Notes: generated by a model from the sequence alone, not told the origin. A DNA stretch of 9,071 nt from Candidatus Helarchaeota archaeon (GCA_013375405.1 JABXJU010000184.1:1-9071), one strand, 5' to 3'; positions 1 through 8,300 are shown, counted from the stretch's first letter. Numbers and translations are program-made.

Positions 1-1
1 A

Positions 2-1711
2 CTTATTTTTGAAGGTGAGCTGCTCGATCTCGTATTAGAGACCAAGCCTAATGTGCCAAATGTCCGATTTTATATTGGAACGAGTGATTCAGATAAGGAG
101 CTGCCCCCTGATTTTTATGATTATGAAGCTCTAATTAAAGAAGGAAAGAATAAAAACACGAAAGCGAAAGTCGATTGGGATGATACCAGCGTCATTATCT
201 ATACGGGTGGCACCACTGGGCGCCCTAAGGGGGTGATGCTATCTTATGAGAATATGGTTGTGAATCAAGAAGCTACCGTCAACTTGTTAATTACGTTTCT
301 CCCAAAAGTTAAAGATATTGATTATCCCCATTACGCACGGAGCAAAGGACAAGAAAAAATCCTCGATGTGCTCAATATGTTCCTCGGCCAGATGTATGCG
401 AAATTATTTACTGACCCTGAAGATAGAAGAATCATCGTTTTTGAATTGCCCCTTAAAGAAGGTGCCGTGCCTATGCCCCCTATAACGGTTAGACAGGTAG
501 AAGGAAAACTAAAGATGTTCCACGGAAAACCTGAGGAATATGATCTAAGGTTTGAGGGGACAATCATGGATCAAATCCGAGAATTTGTGAATTTACTTCC
601 AAAAGTATATAGTAAGAAAGGAAAACTTTCGATGTTTCCGAAATTAATTTGGAAATTTTTACTTGGAGGCGTTCATATGGAGGGATCCTTCAGAGATCGT
701 TTAAGGATGATCGGATCATTAGGCGCAAAGCCCGAAGATGAACGGATTACAGTAATGTTACTAACACCTCCAATGTTTCATCTTGCAGCTTATGCGTTAT
801 TTGTCCTCAATTGGCTGTTAAGCGGATCGACACTTGTATTTCCAGAGAGCCCAAGGTTTATACCGGCTCAAATAATTGAAATCATGGAAGAAAATAACGT
901 AGTGTGGACGCTTTTTGTGCCGACACAATGGAAGTGGATAATTGATTACTTAGAAAAGGAACGTCCCGATTTTACCTTGGATAGTTTAGAGGTAGCTTTC
1001 TCCGGAGCCGCCTTATTACGTGCTAAATACAAAAAGAAGATTTTGAAGTACTTTCCTAAAGCTCTACTAATAGATGTCTTTGGACAAACGGAAATGGCAC
1101 CTGCAGCCAGTGTTAAGATTGATGGGGATGAATCGACCTTACGAGATCGATCTGTAGGAAAAATAATTCCCAATATTGAAATTCAAATCGTTGATGATGA
1201 TGGGAATATAGTCGAAGATGAGGTAATAGGAGAAATCCTTTACCGAGGGCCAAATATAATGAAGGGTTATTATGGTGATCCAGAAAAAACGGCGCAAACT
1301 ATTGATGAAGATGGATGGTTGCACTCCGGGGACCTGGGATATATGAAAGATGGCGAAATATATACCATCGAACGGAAAAAAGAGTGTATTAGTACTGGCG
1401 CCGAAAAAGTGTTTCCGCTTGAAGTCGAAGAAATTCTCTCTGAGCATCCAAAGATAAAGGAAGTTTGTATTATTGGAGTTCCTGATGAAGATTGGGGGCA
1501 TACAGTCAGGGCAGTTGTCATCCCTAAAAAAGGATTAGTTCCTGAAAAAGACATTACTGGTCAAGAAATAATGGACTTTTGCAAAGATAAAATGGCAGGT
1601 TATAAAAAACCAAGATCAGTTGTATTCACCGACTCTTTTCCAATCTCGCCGGTGGGAAAAGCCCTGCGTGCGAAAATTCGGGAAAAATACGGACAACCTG
1701 ATACGAAATAA
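2..1711 (+). CDS. AMP-forming acyl-CoA ligase (ANL superfamily), 5'-truncated
   Basis: Probably activates a carboxylic acid, likely a fatty acid, with ATP to an acyl-AMP and then to acyl-CoA in the cytoplasm. The frame is open to the left edge, so the GTG at 53 is internal; upstream codons read LIFEGELLDLV, typical of this fold. Numbering from base 2 (569 residues visible), the ATP-binding loop YTGGTTGRPKG is at 67-77 (GG as in FadD-type ligases), PPMFHLAAY near 256-264, the VFGQTE adenine motif at 359-364, YRGPNIMKGYY from 414, GWLHSGDLG with the ribose-binding Asp at 438-446, the hinge-side RKKE at 458-461, and the C-terminal catalytic lysine in PVGKALRAKIRE at 553. All catalytic motifs are intact. 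About 180 residues separate the first two motifs instead of the usual 45-50, so a large insertion is present. Family is certain; the substrate cannot be read from sequence. The downstream gene is 153 bases away and seems unrelated. Confidence 0.93.
   Translation, partial: LIFEGELLDLVLETKPNVPNVRFYIGTSDSDKELPPDFYDYEALIKEGKNKNTKAKVDWDDTSVIIYTGGTTGRPKGVMLSYENMVVNQEATVNLLITFLPKVKDIDYPHYARSKGQEKILDVLNMFLGQMYAKLFTDPEDRRIIVFELPLKEGAVPMPPITVRQVEGKLKMFHGKPEEYDLRFEGTIMDQIREFVNLLPKVYSKKGKLSMFPKLIWKFLLGGVHMEGSFRDRLRMIGSLGAKPEDERITVMLLTPPMFHLAAYALFVLNWLLSGSTLVFPESPRFIPAQIIEIMEENNVVWTLFVPTQWKWIIDYLEKERPDFTLDSLEVAFSGAALLRAKYKKKILKYFPKALLIDVFGQTEMAPAASVKIDGDESTLRDRSVGKIIPNIEIQIVDDDGNIVEDEVIGEILYRGPNIMKGYYGDPEKTAQTIDEDGWLHSGDLGYMKDGEIYTIERKKECISTGAEKVFPLEVEEILSEHPKIKEVCIIGVPDEDWGHTVRAVVIPKKGLVPEKDITGQEIMDFCKDKMAGYKKPRSVVFTDSFPISPVGKALRAKIREKYGQPDTK
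284..730 (+). other. Insertion of about 150 residues within the acyl-CoA ligase
   Basis: Between the phosphate-binding loop and the PMFH motif this protein has roughly 150 extra residues (about 95-243 of the visible part). The reading frame stays open and the flanks match the family: LSYENM before and EDERITVMLLTPPMFH after. The inserted piece is charged and partly amphipathic, with a basic/hydrophobic run (KVYSKKGKLSMFPKLIWKFL) that could touch a membrane. I do not recognise it as a named domain. Exact edges are uncertain by about ten residues. Confidence 0.7.
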
Positions 1712-1720
1712 AGTCGTCTT

Positions 1721-1737
1721 ATAATTATTTCAATTAT
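1721..1737 (+). terminator. Weak AT-only hairpin after the ligase gene
   Basis: ATAATT and AATTAT can pair across a five-base loop ten bases after the ligase stop codon. There is no strong T-tract behind it, so this is only a possible 3' end signal and may be chance in AT-rich DNA. Confidence 0.2.
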
Positions 1738-1790
1738 TAAAAATTCTACTACTCACTATTCTAGGAACAAATTGAAGAAGAAGAAAAAAA

Positions 1791-1805
1791 AAATAAGCCT
1801 TATTT
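1791..1805. repeat. 15-base perfect palindrome AAATAAG-C-CTTATTT
   Basis: Seven-base arms around a single C, lying 60 bases before the TPR-JAMM start and directly after a purine-rich tract (GAAGAAGAAG then A-run). It could be an operator for a dimeric regulator or part of a promoter; it is too short and AT-rich to be certain. Confidence 0.3.
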
Positions 1806-1840
1806 AATTGCCGTTCTTAAGTACATAGTGATAATTTTAA
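1800..1840 (+). promoter_or_regulatory. Candidate archaeal promoter of the TPR-JAMM gene
   Basis: Two TATA-like stretches are visible: TTATTTAA at 1800-1807, behind a purine-rich stretch that could serve as a BRE, and ATAATTTTAA at 1831-1840. Initiation about 25-27 bases after the second would fall near 1863, giving a leaderless mRNA, which fits the lack of any Shine-Dalgarno before the ATG at 1865. The first would give a leader of about 35 bases. Which one is used cannot be told from sequence. Confidence 0.35.
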
Positions 1841-1864
1841 TGAAATATATGAGTTAAAATAATA

Positions 1865-3922
1865 ATGGAATCCAGGGATAAAGCAAAAGCGGCAGAGAGC
1901 GTAGGAAACTTCGAGGCGGCAATTAAGCAATATAAAGCCGCAATTGAAGGTTATCTTGGAAGTGATGAGTTTTTAACTAACATTTTCCGCAATGTAGGAG
2001 AATGCCATTCGAGCATTGGTGCATGTTATTTGGTTAAATCCGATTATAAGGCTGCTTTAGAACATTTTAATAAAGCTATTGAATATATTGAAAGAGCCGC
2101 TGAAATTGAAGAAGAACAAGAGCTAAATCATTATATAATAGAATCTACTATTTTTAATATTGCGCTTTCAATTCTCTGTTCAATCAATTTAAATAAAGTA
2201 AATACCGATGTATTGCCTTCCATCCAAAAAGCAATCACATTAAGTGAAAATAATAATGTAGAAGGATTTGCTACGGATTTGAGCCTCTTTTTCTCGCATA
2301 TAATTGAAGAGAACATAAGCGAGGCTAAAACAATTTTAGAGGACAAAATTGAGAATGCCAAAGATGTGACCTTTTTGAGTTCGACTTTACAACCAATAAT
2401 CATAAGTCATGTAAGGAATGTTGCAACTAGATACCTACCAGCAGAATGGAGTCAAGATGAAGTTCTTGAGCAAAAATTAGAATTTGAGAATAAGGCAAAA
2501 GATGCCGAGAATGCGGGTGACTATTTATCTGCTATAAAAAACTATTCTCAAGCTTTAAAATCACTGAAATCAATCGGTCCACCTCAAAATCTTCGATTTG
2601 AGACCGGAACCTTACTCAATCGTGGTGCCTATTTAGCCACTCTTATCGGTAATTTCGATGATGCAATTAAACAATACAAAGAAGCAATCTCGGTATATTT
2701 AGTTAGTGATGCATACCTAATTGAAATATCTCGCAGTACGGGCGACTCTTATTCAAGCATTGGTGCGTGTTATCTGGCACAATCTAAATATAAAGCTGCT
2801 TTAGAACATTTTGAGAAGGCTATAGAATTTTATAATAGATCCATTGATCTGGAAGAAGAGGGCCAACGTTATTCTTTAGTAGAATGTACCGTTTTCAATT
2901 TAGCACTCTCAATCCTCTGTTTAATCAATTTAAATAACTCTACTGATATAATGCCATATTTACGAAAAGCAACTGTGTTAAGTCAAAAATATAATATAGA
3001 GGGGTTTGCTAAAGATTTGTGCCTCTTTTTTTTGCATGTAACAGATGAGAGCACTAGCGACGCTTATGCTAATTTAAATGAGAAACTTGAAAATGCCACG
3101 AATGTACCCGTGTTGAGTTCCACTCTGCATGCAACGGTTATGGCACTTGTAATGGACTTCGCGACTCGATATATTCCAGCAGCACGGACTCAGACTCAAG
3201 AGAAATTTATTGAGGAAAAGGGTGAAGTAATCCTCACGCGGAAAATATACGAGGACATGCTCTTATATGGACTTACATTCGCCAATAGAAAAATACCTCA
3301 TCCAAAATATCAAGAAGTCATGGCATTAATCGTCGGAAAATTAGTAAATGATGATGTTGTGATTTCTGAAATTGTTCCGATGGCTTCTGGAACAGATGTG
3401 GAAGTAGAATTTAAAGAAGAACATTATGCAAAAGCAGCTATGATTGATTCTAAAGCGGCAGAACGAAATGAGTTCATTGTAGGTTGGTTTCATACTCATC
3501 CACGTATAGGGTTATTTTTATCTCCGATAGATATTATTAATCAACTTGGATATCAGGCGTTGAACGAAAAAGCAATTGCCATTGTATTTGATTTCACTCA
3601 AATGACTCTTTTAAAATCAGGGTTTGGTATTTTTCGCTTAGATAATCCTAACAAGTCATATGCAGCATACCATTCGGTTCGTTGGCGCATTACTGATGAC
3701 TCCAAAAACCTATATTTTGATAGTATTGCCTTTTACAATAATTTTTTAGCTATTTTGAACAATAGACTCGCAAAAAAACAACAGATGAGTCTCACTCAAC
3801 TAGCAGAAGAATTAAACCGTTCGGAACTGATGCTCGAAGAAATCATCCCCAAATTGATCGAATTACAATATCTCCCCTCTACTTCCTATAATCCCGAAAC
3901 AAAAATAATATCAAAAAACTAA
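1865..3922 (+). CDS. TPR-like protein with C-terminal Rpn11-type JAMM (MPN+) metalloprotease
   Basis: Probable zinc isopeptidase that could remove ubiquitin-like modifiers in the cytoplasm, with helical repeats binding a partner. Residues 1-200 and about 201-440 are two related TPR-like helical modules, for example GNFEAAIKQYK and GNFDDAIKQYK, both reaching SSIGACYL and ALEHF. The JAMM domain spans about 455-600: Glu484 in QEVMALIVG, then VGWFHTHPRIGLFLSPID giving His543, His545, Ser553 and Asp556, the full E/HxH(x7)SxxD set. The flanks SGTDVEVE, YQALNEKAIAIVFD and the domain order follow eukaryotic Rpn11 closely. Residues 640-685 look like a small winged helix (LTQLAEELNR, then LIELQYLP). 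The ATG is bounded upstream by an in-frame TGA at 1850-1852 and has no Shine-Dalgarno. No signal peptide or membrane helix is seen. Substrate and partners are unknown; no ubiquitin, E1 or E2 gene is nearby. Confidence 0.9.
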   Translation: MESRDKAKAAESVGNFEAAIKQYKAAIEGYLGSDEFLTNIFRNVGECHSSIGACYLVKSDYKAALEHFNKAIEYIERAAEIEEEQELNHYIIESTIFNIALSILCSINLNKVNTDVLPSIQKAITLSENNNVEGFATDLSLFFSHIIEENISEAKTILEDKIENAKDVTFLSSTLQPIIISHVRNVATRYLPAEWSQDEVLEQKLEFENKAKDAENAGDYLSAIKNYSQALKSLKSIGPPQNLRFETGTLLNRGAYLATLIGNFDDAIKQYKEAISVYLVSDAYLIEISRSTGDSYSSIGACYLAQSKYKAALEHFEKAIEFYNRSIDLEEEGQRYSLVECTVFNLALSILCLINLNNSTDIMPYLRKATVLSQKYNIEGFAKDLCLFFLHVTDESTSDAYANLNEKLENATNVPVLSSTLHATVMALVMDFATRYIPAARTQTQEKFIEEKGEVILTRKIYEDMLLYGLTFANRKIPHPKYQEVMALIVGKLVNDDVVISEIVPMASGTDVEVEFKEEHYAKAAMIDSKAAERNEFIVGWFHTHPRIGLFLSPIDIINQLGYQALNEKAIAIVFDFTQMTLLKSGFGIFRLDNPNKSYAAYHSVRWRITDDSKNLYFDSIAFYNNFLAILNNRLAKKQQMSLTQLAEELNRSELMLEEIIPKLIELQYLPSTSYNPETKIISKN
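1904..3181 (+). repeat. In-frame internal duplication of the helical module (period about 744 bases)
   Basis: Residues 14-193 (bases 1904-2443) are repeated at 262-439 (2648-3181). The two copies share GNF..AIKQYK, SSIGACYL, YKAALEHF, FNxALSILCxINLN, NxEGFAxDLxLFF, LSSTL and ATRYxPA. At DNA level GCTGCTTTAGAACATTTT is identical at 2051 and 2795, exactly 744 bases (248 codons) apart. The copies end 246 residues apart, so two residues have been lost or gained since. An extra TPR-like helix pair (about 205-261) sits between them. Confidence 0.85.
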
Positions 3923-3953
3923 GTATAAATTTGTATAGATTTTGAACAAACAG

Positions 3954-3985
3954 TTCTTTTAAAAAAATAAAAAAAAATAAAAGAA
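3954..3985. terminator. Shared A/T-rich terminator between convergent genes
   Basis: The 65-base gap between the two convergent stop codons holds TTCTTTT (3954-3960) and its complement AAAAGAA (3979-3985) around an A-rich stretch. Read on the minus strand this is a long interrupted T-tract starting within five bases of the HhH gene stop, the usual archaeal termination signal. On the plus strand only TTCTTTT serves, which is weaker. Confidence 0.55.
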
Positions 3986-3987
3986 TT

Positions 3988-5334
3988 TTACTCAGATTTT
4001 AAGAACTTGCTGTATATTTCAAAAAACGTGTCATAATGAATTTCAAGCAGATCTAAATGTTTAATGGCAGCCTCGGGCTTTATTATCTTTTCTTGCATAT
4101 CAGCTCGGATGTTGTCTATCATATATTCGGGATAATATTGTGGTATTGAGATGTCTGTCTTAAGTAATACCCAATCTCTTTTCGTCTCATCAGGAATGAT
4201 TGTAACTAATCCATCCATTTCCAATGCTTTAATGATTGTCTGCATATCTATTTCCCCAAATCCCTTCGGAAATTTTTTGAATGGGTAGGATTGCTCTCGT
4301 AAAAGTACGACGGTTACAAAAACATCGGGATTCAATATATCTTCTGCAAGAAGGATATTATCTCCAGGATTTGGTCTGTAAGTATTAAAGTACTCTGTAA
4401 TTTCTTCGAGATATTTGTCAGCAACTTCCTTTGTTGGAAGGCCTTTCTTGGCCTCCGCAACAATCTTCTCGGCTGGTGACCTAAATAGTGCAAAATCAGA
4501 AATTAAAAAGAGATGCACATCGTAATTACCTTTGAACCACTCCATTTGAACAAGTTCGGCTCTAACAAAATAATCAAGAACCTCATTTAGCTTATGAGCC
4601 GTACATGGGATTTCTTTTGCCTCTAAATGACTTAATATATCAGCTTTATTTCTGGCTCTTTTCCGTAAGAGATCCAAGATGTTTCTTTCTATTTCGTTGG
4701 CGTGAATATAAGCGAGCATTTGTTCTCTTCCCAAGAATTCTATCTCTTCTTCAATGGGTACAGTTGGTTCAGTTGGTGGTTCAACTGGTTTCGGTTTAGC
4801 TCGATGAAGAATTGCTACAGAATTCGCTCGACACGTAATTGCATCCAAATACATTGTAATTTCTACAACATTTTCTAGAAAATCATGGACGGTCTTCCTA
4901 TTTTTTCCAGTAATATCCTCTATGACTTTAGGCTCTTCTTCAATTGCTTTCTCGATAGTGTAATCTTTATCGGCTAGACTATTAAGAATCTCCTTATCGA
5001 AGTCTAATAGTAGAATCCGTTGCGCTTTTTTTCGGTATTCGATGAATCTATGGACTGGGAGTTTCACCTTCGCATAAAGAGCAAATGGATTTGCCTTTGT
5101 TAAATCTTCTATAGTCTTGACTCCGATACCCTCGAACTTGGCTGTAATTTTAGGTCCGAGTCCATCTATGGCTTCTACGCTTAGATTATCTAATGTTTTT
5201 TCAGAAATGATTTTTTTCTCTATTTCTTCTTTTAGTGATTTTTTAGCTGCTTTTTCAGGTGCTTTTTTAGCTGCTTTTTCAGGTGCTTTTTTAGCTGCTT
5301 TTTCAGGTGCTTTTCCTTTCTCCGAATTACTCAT
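3988..5334 (-). CDS. HhH and winged-helix-like protein with lysine/alanine/proline repeat tail
   Basis: A 448-residue soluble protein of unknown function; the folds suggest nucleic-acid or protein binding. Residues 8-32 are a basic low-complexity tail of KAPEKAAK repeats. Residues 52-90 form a helix-hairpin-helix like the N-terminal domain of RadA (AIDGLGPKITAKFEGIGVKT), and 118-165 look like a second helical unit of the same kind (TIEKAIEEEP, ITGKNRKTVHDFL). A proline-rich linker (180-195) leads to a probable winged helix at 211-285 (ERNILDLLRKR, then LNEVLDYFVRAELVQ), and 330-395 may be another. No catalytic motif, signal peptide or membrane segment is seen. The ATG at 5334 has a strong Shine-Dalgarno six bases upstream and lies 24 bases behind the surface-protein gene, so the two are surely co-transcribed. 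It could be a DNA-binding regulator or a cytosolic partner of the surface protein; neither is shown. Confidence 0.85.
   Translation of the reverse strand: MSNSEKGKAPEKAAKKAPEKAAKKAPEKAAKKSLKEEIEKKIISEKTLDNLSVEAIDGLGPKITAKFEGIGVKTIEDLTKANPFALYAKVKLPVHRFIEYRKKAQRILLLDFDKEILNSLADKDYTIEKAIEEEPKVIEDITGKNRKTVHDFLENVVEITMYLDAITCRANSVAILHRAKPKPVEPPTEPTVPIEEEIEFLGREQMLAYIHANEIERNILDLLRKRARNKADILSHLEAKEIPCTAHKLNEVLDYFVRAELVQMEWFKGNYDVHLFLISDFALFRSPAEKIVAEAKKGLPTKEVADKYLEEITEYFNTYRPNPGDNILLAEDILNPDVFVTVVLLREQSYPFKKFPKGFGEIDMQTIIKALEMDGLVTIIPDETKRDWVLLKTDISIPQYYPEYMIDNIRADMQEKIIKPEAAIKHLDLLEIHYDTFFEIYSKFLKSE
5239..5310 (-). repeat. Three perfect 24-base tandem repeats encoding KAPEKAAK
   Basis: Units at 5239-5262, 5263-5286 and 5287-5310 are identical on the given strand. 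Each encodes eight residues of a lysine-, alanine- and proline-rich tail near the N-terminus of the HhH protein. Identity at third codon positions points to recent or slippage-driven expansion, so copy number may vary between strains. Confidence 0.95.
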
Positions 5335-5340
5335 AATCTT

Positions 5341-5348
5341 CTCTCCTT
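5341..5348 (-). promoter_or_regulatory. Shine-Dalgarno AAGGAGAG of the HhH gene
   Basis: On the minus strand AAGGAGAG ends six bases before the ATG at 5334. It fixes this start and lies in the 24-base gap after the surface-protein stop codon, as expected for an internal operon gene. Confidence 0.8.
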
Positions 5349-5358
5349 ACCTAGTTTT

Positions 5359-8300
5359 CTATTCCATCCCCTTGCTCTTCTTTAATACGGAAATTGTTTC
5401 AGGTTCTGGCTTTGCAACGGGCGCTTTTCCTATTTTTCCTAACTTTAATTTCTCCAAGTAGATATCTTCGACCATCGCTTCTCTTTTCTTTAAATCCAAT
5501 GGAGGTGTTTCTTTGCCTTTATTTATATCGCGTTTCGTCTTTCGAATGGTTCTGATCGTCTTTGGCACTTTAAAGTATAATTGATATACTGTGAAAGCTC
5601 CTGCTACTGCTCCAAGTACTCCAACTAAGGTCCAAATTAACCATGTAAAGCTGGGCGCAATCCAATTCACCAGGACGGATACAGGTATCGCGTCCAATCC
5701 AAAAGTCGAGTTGGCCCAAAACTTGAATTCAAATTCACCTGCCTCTGAACGCGTGAAGATCAGAATTTCACTATAAAATCCCGAAAAATTGGTCGCTAAG
5801 GTAACATTGATTCCCGTGAATGGATTGAGATACCACAGGTGGGAAACATTGCCGGATCCGCTTGTACAAGTCACGTTGATATAGGTATTTTTTTTGGTTT
5901 CAGGATTTTGGGGACTCGCGCTCACGGTTAAGCTGGGAGGTGAAAGGGCTGTCCAGGTGATTGTGATGGTTTCAGAGACCTCCAAATCAAAAGTGGAGTT
6001 GGCCCAAAACTTGAAGTCATATGGGCCTGGTGTTAGACTCGTGAAGTCTAAGTAATAGGTTTGACTCCCTGTAAAGTCATTGGCTAAGGTAGTATTGCTT
6101 CCCAAAAGCGGATTGTGATACCAGAGTGTGTCTACAAGTCCGGAACCATTTTCACAGGTCACGTTGAATTGAACCCATTCATTGACGTCAAGAACTGTGG
6201 TATTCGCGCTCACATCTAAGGTAGGAGGTAAAGGATCTACCCACACCACTGTGATGAACGCATAAACTTCTTCACCTAAACTTGTGTTGGCCCAGAACTT
6301 ATATTCATATGCGCCTGCCGTTGGACTCTGATTGGTTATGGGAAAGGCCTGGAGTAACACAAAGTTGGTAGCTAAGGTAGTATTGCTTCCAATGAACGGA
6401 TTGAGATACCACAGGTGTGAAACGTTCACGGATCCAGGTTGACAGGTGACCGTAAGTTCTGTCCAGTCATTCGTGTAAGGATCTGTGATATTAGCGATCA
6501 CATTTAACAAAGGAGGAACAGGGGTTACCCAGACTATCATGAGAGACGTAGATTCCTCTGCTAAGAATGTTGAGTTGGCCCAAAACGTGTATTGATATGG
6601 GCCGGCTGTTGGACTCGCGTTATACACATAAAAGGTCTGGAGTCCTGCAAAGTTAGTGCCTAGGGTTATATTGGTACCAGTGAACGGATTTTCATACCAC
6701 ACGTGCGAAACATTCCCGGATCCACTTAAACAGCTCACGTTGATTTGAACCGTTAGATCGAGGTAAAGAGTTGTAGTATTTGCAAGCACATTTAAAGCGG
6801 GGGGTTGCGGTTCTGCCCAGACTATGATGATAGAATCAAATGTCTCTAATCCTAAGGTTGAGTTGGCCCAAAACTTGTATTCCTGTATAACTGGAGTTGT
6901 ACTCATATTGTACACGTAAAAGATCTGATACCCCGCAAAGTTAGTGCCTAGGGTTATATTGGTTCCAGTGAATGGGTTTTCATACCACACGTGTGAAACG
7001 TTTCCAGATCCACTTTGACAACCCAATGTGATTTCAGTCCAAAAATTAATGAAGGGATTCGTGGTATTGGCGATCAAAGTTAAGGCGGGGGGTAGCGGTT
7101 CTACCCAGACCACCGTAACGGATTCAGTAACTTCCAAACCTAGACTCGAGTTGGCCCAAACCTTGAATTCATACGGGCCTGCTGTGTCATTCATGAAGTC
7201 CACATAATGGGTCTGAAGTCCCGTAAAGTCGGTCGCTAAGGTATTATTGGTTCCATCGAACGGATTGTTATACCACAAGCGGGAAACACTGCCGGATCCA
7301 CTTTGACAGGTTATCGTGAGTTGAGTCCACTCATTAACGTCTGGAGTAGTGTCATTAGCGCTCACAGTTAAGGCGGGAGGTTGAGGTTCTACCCACATCA
7401 CCGTGACGGATTCGGTAGCTAGCAATCCTAAAGTCGAGTTGGCCCAGAACTTGAATTCATATTGGCCTGCTGTATCGTTGGTAAAGGCTAAATAATGGAT
7501 TTGGAACCCTGAAAAGTCGGTTGCTATAGTATTATTGGTTCCATCGAACGGATTGTTATACCACAAGCGGGAAACATTGCCGGAACCACTTTGACAGGTC
7601 ACCGTGAGGTTCGTCCAGTCATTGGTGTAAGGATTTGTGATATTAGCGACAACTGTTAACAAAGGCGGGACAGGGGTTACCCAGACTATGATGATCGACG
7701 TAGATACATTCACTCGATAAGTTGAGTTAGCCCAAAACTTGTATTCATATGAGCCTGCTATTAAAGTCGTATTGTACACATAAAAGGTCTGGAGTCCTGC
7801 AAAGTTAGTACCTAAGGTTATATTGCTTCCAGTGAACGGATTTTCATACCATACACGCGAAATATTTCCGGTCCCACTTAAACAGCTCACGTTGATTTGA
7901 ACCCATTGGGTGAGGAAAAGACTTGTAGTATTAGCGAGCACAGTTAGAATGGGCGGTTGAGGTTCTACCCAGACTATTGTGATGTCATCATATACCTCTA
8001 TTCCTAAAGATGAGTTGGCCCAAAACTGGTATATATAAGGGCCGGCTATTGTACTCGTATCGTATATACTAAAACTCTGGATCCCAGTGAAGTCGGTGGC
8101 TAAGGTGGTATTGGATCCAGTGATCGGATTGAAATACCATAACGTGTCAACAAGTCCGGAGCCGTTTTCACAGGTCACCGTGATGTTCGTGTAGTCAAGC
8201 ATGAAAAGATTGGTGACATTTGCGGTCACACTCAAGGTGGGTGCTGTAGATTGTACCCATACAACAAGGACTTCGTCATATGACTCTAATCCAATGCTGG

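Noticed and set aside
53..55. GTG as the start of the acyl-CoA ligase
   Set aside because: The frame is open to base 2 and the upstream residues fit the family, while the family's N-terminal part is missing; the gene is cut by the window edge.
946..1554. Minus-strand reading frames inside the ligase
   Set aside because: They overlap strongly conserved ligase motifs on the plus strand and show no family features of their own.
1865..3922. A ubiquitin operon (ubiquitin, E1, E2, RING) around the JAMM gene
   Set aside because: The neighbours are an acyl-CoA ligase and a convergent surface operon; the ligase adenylates by the ANL fold, not the ThiF/E1 fold.
3988..5334. ESCRT-II (Vps25/Vps22-like) identity for the HhH protein because of its winged helices
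   Set aside because: The N-terminal HhH and basic tail do not fit, and I see no diagnostic ESCRT-II motif; a winged helix alone is too common.
5117..5461. Plus-strand reading frame with repeated LAAFSGAF
   Set aside because: It is the antisense image of the 24-base KAPEKAAK repeats and crosses the operon junction with its Shine-Dalgarno; the minus-strand genes are clearly real.
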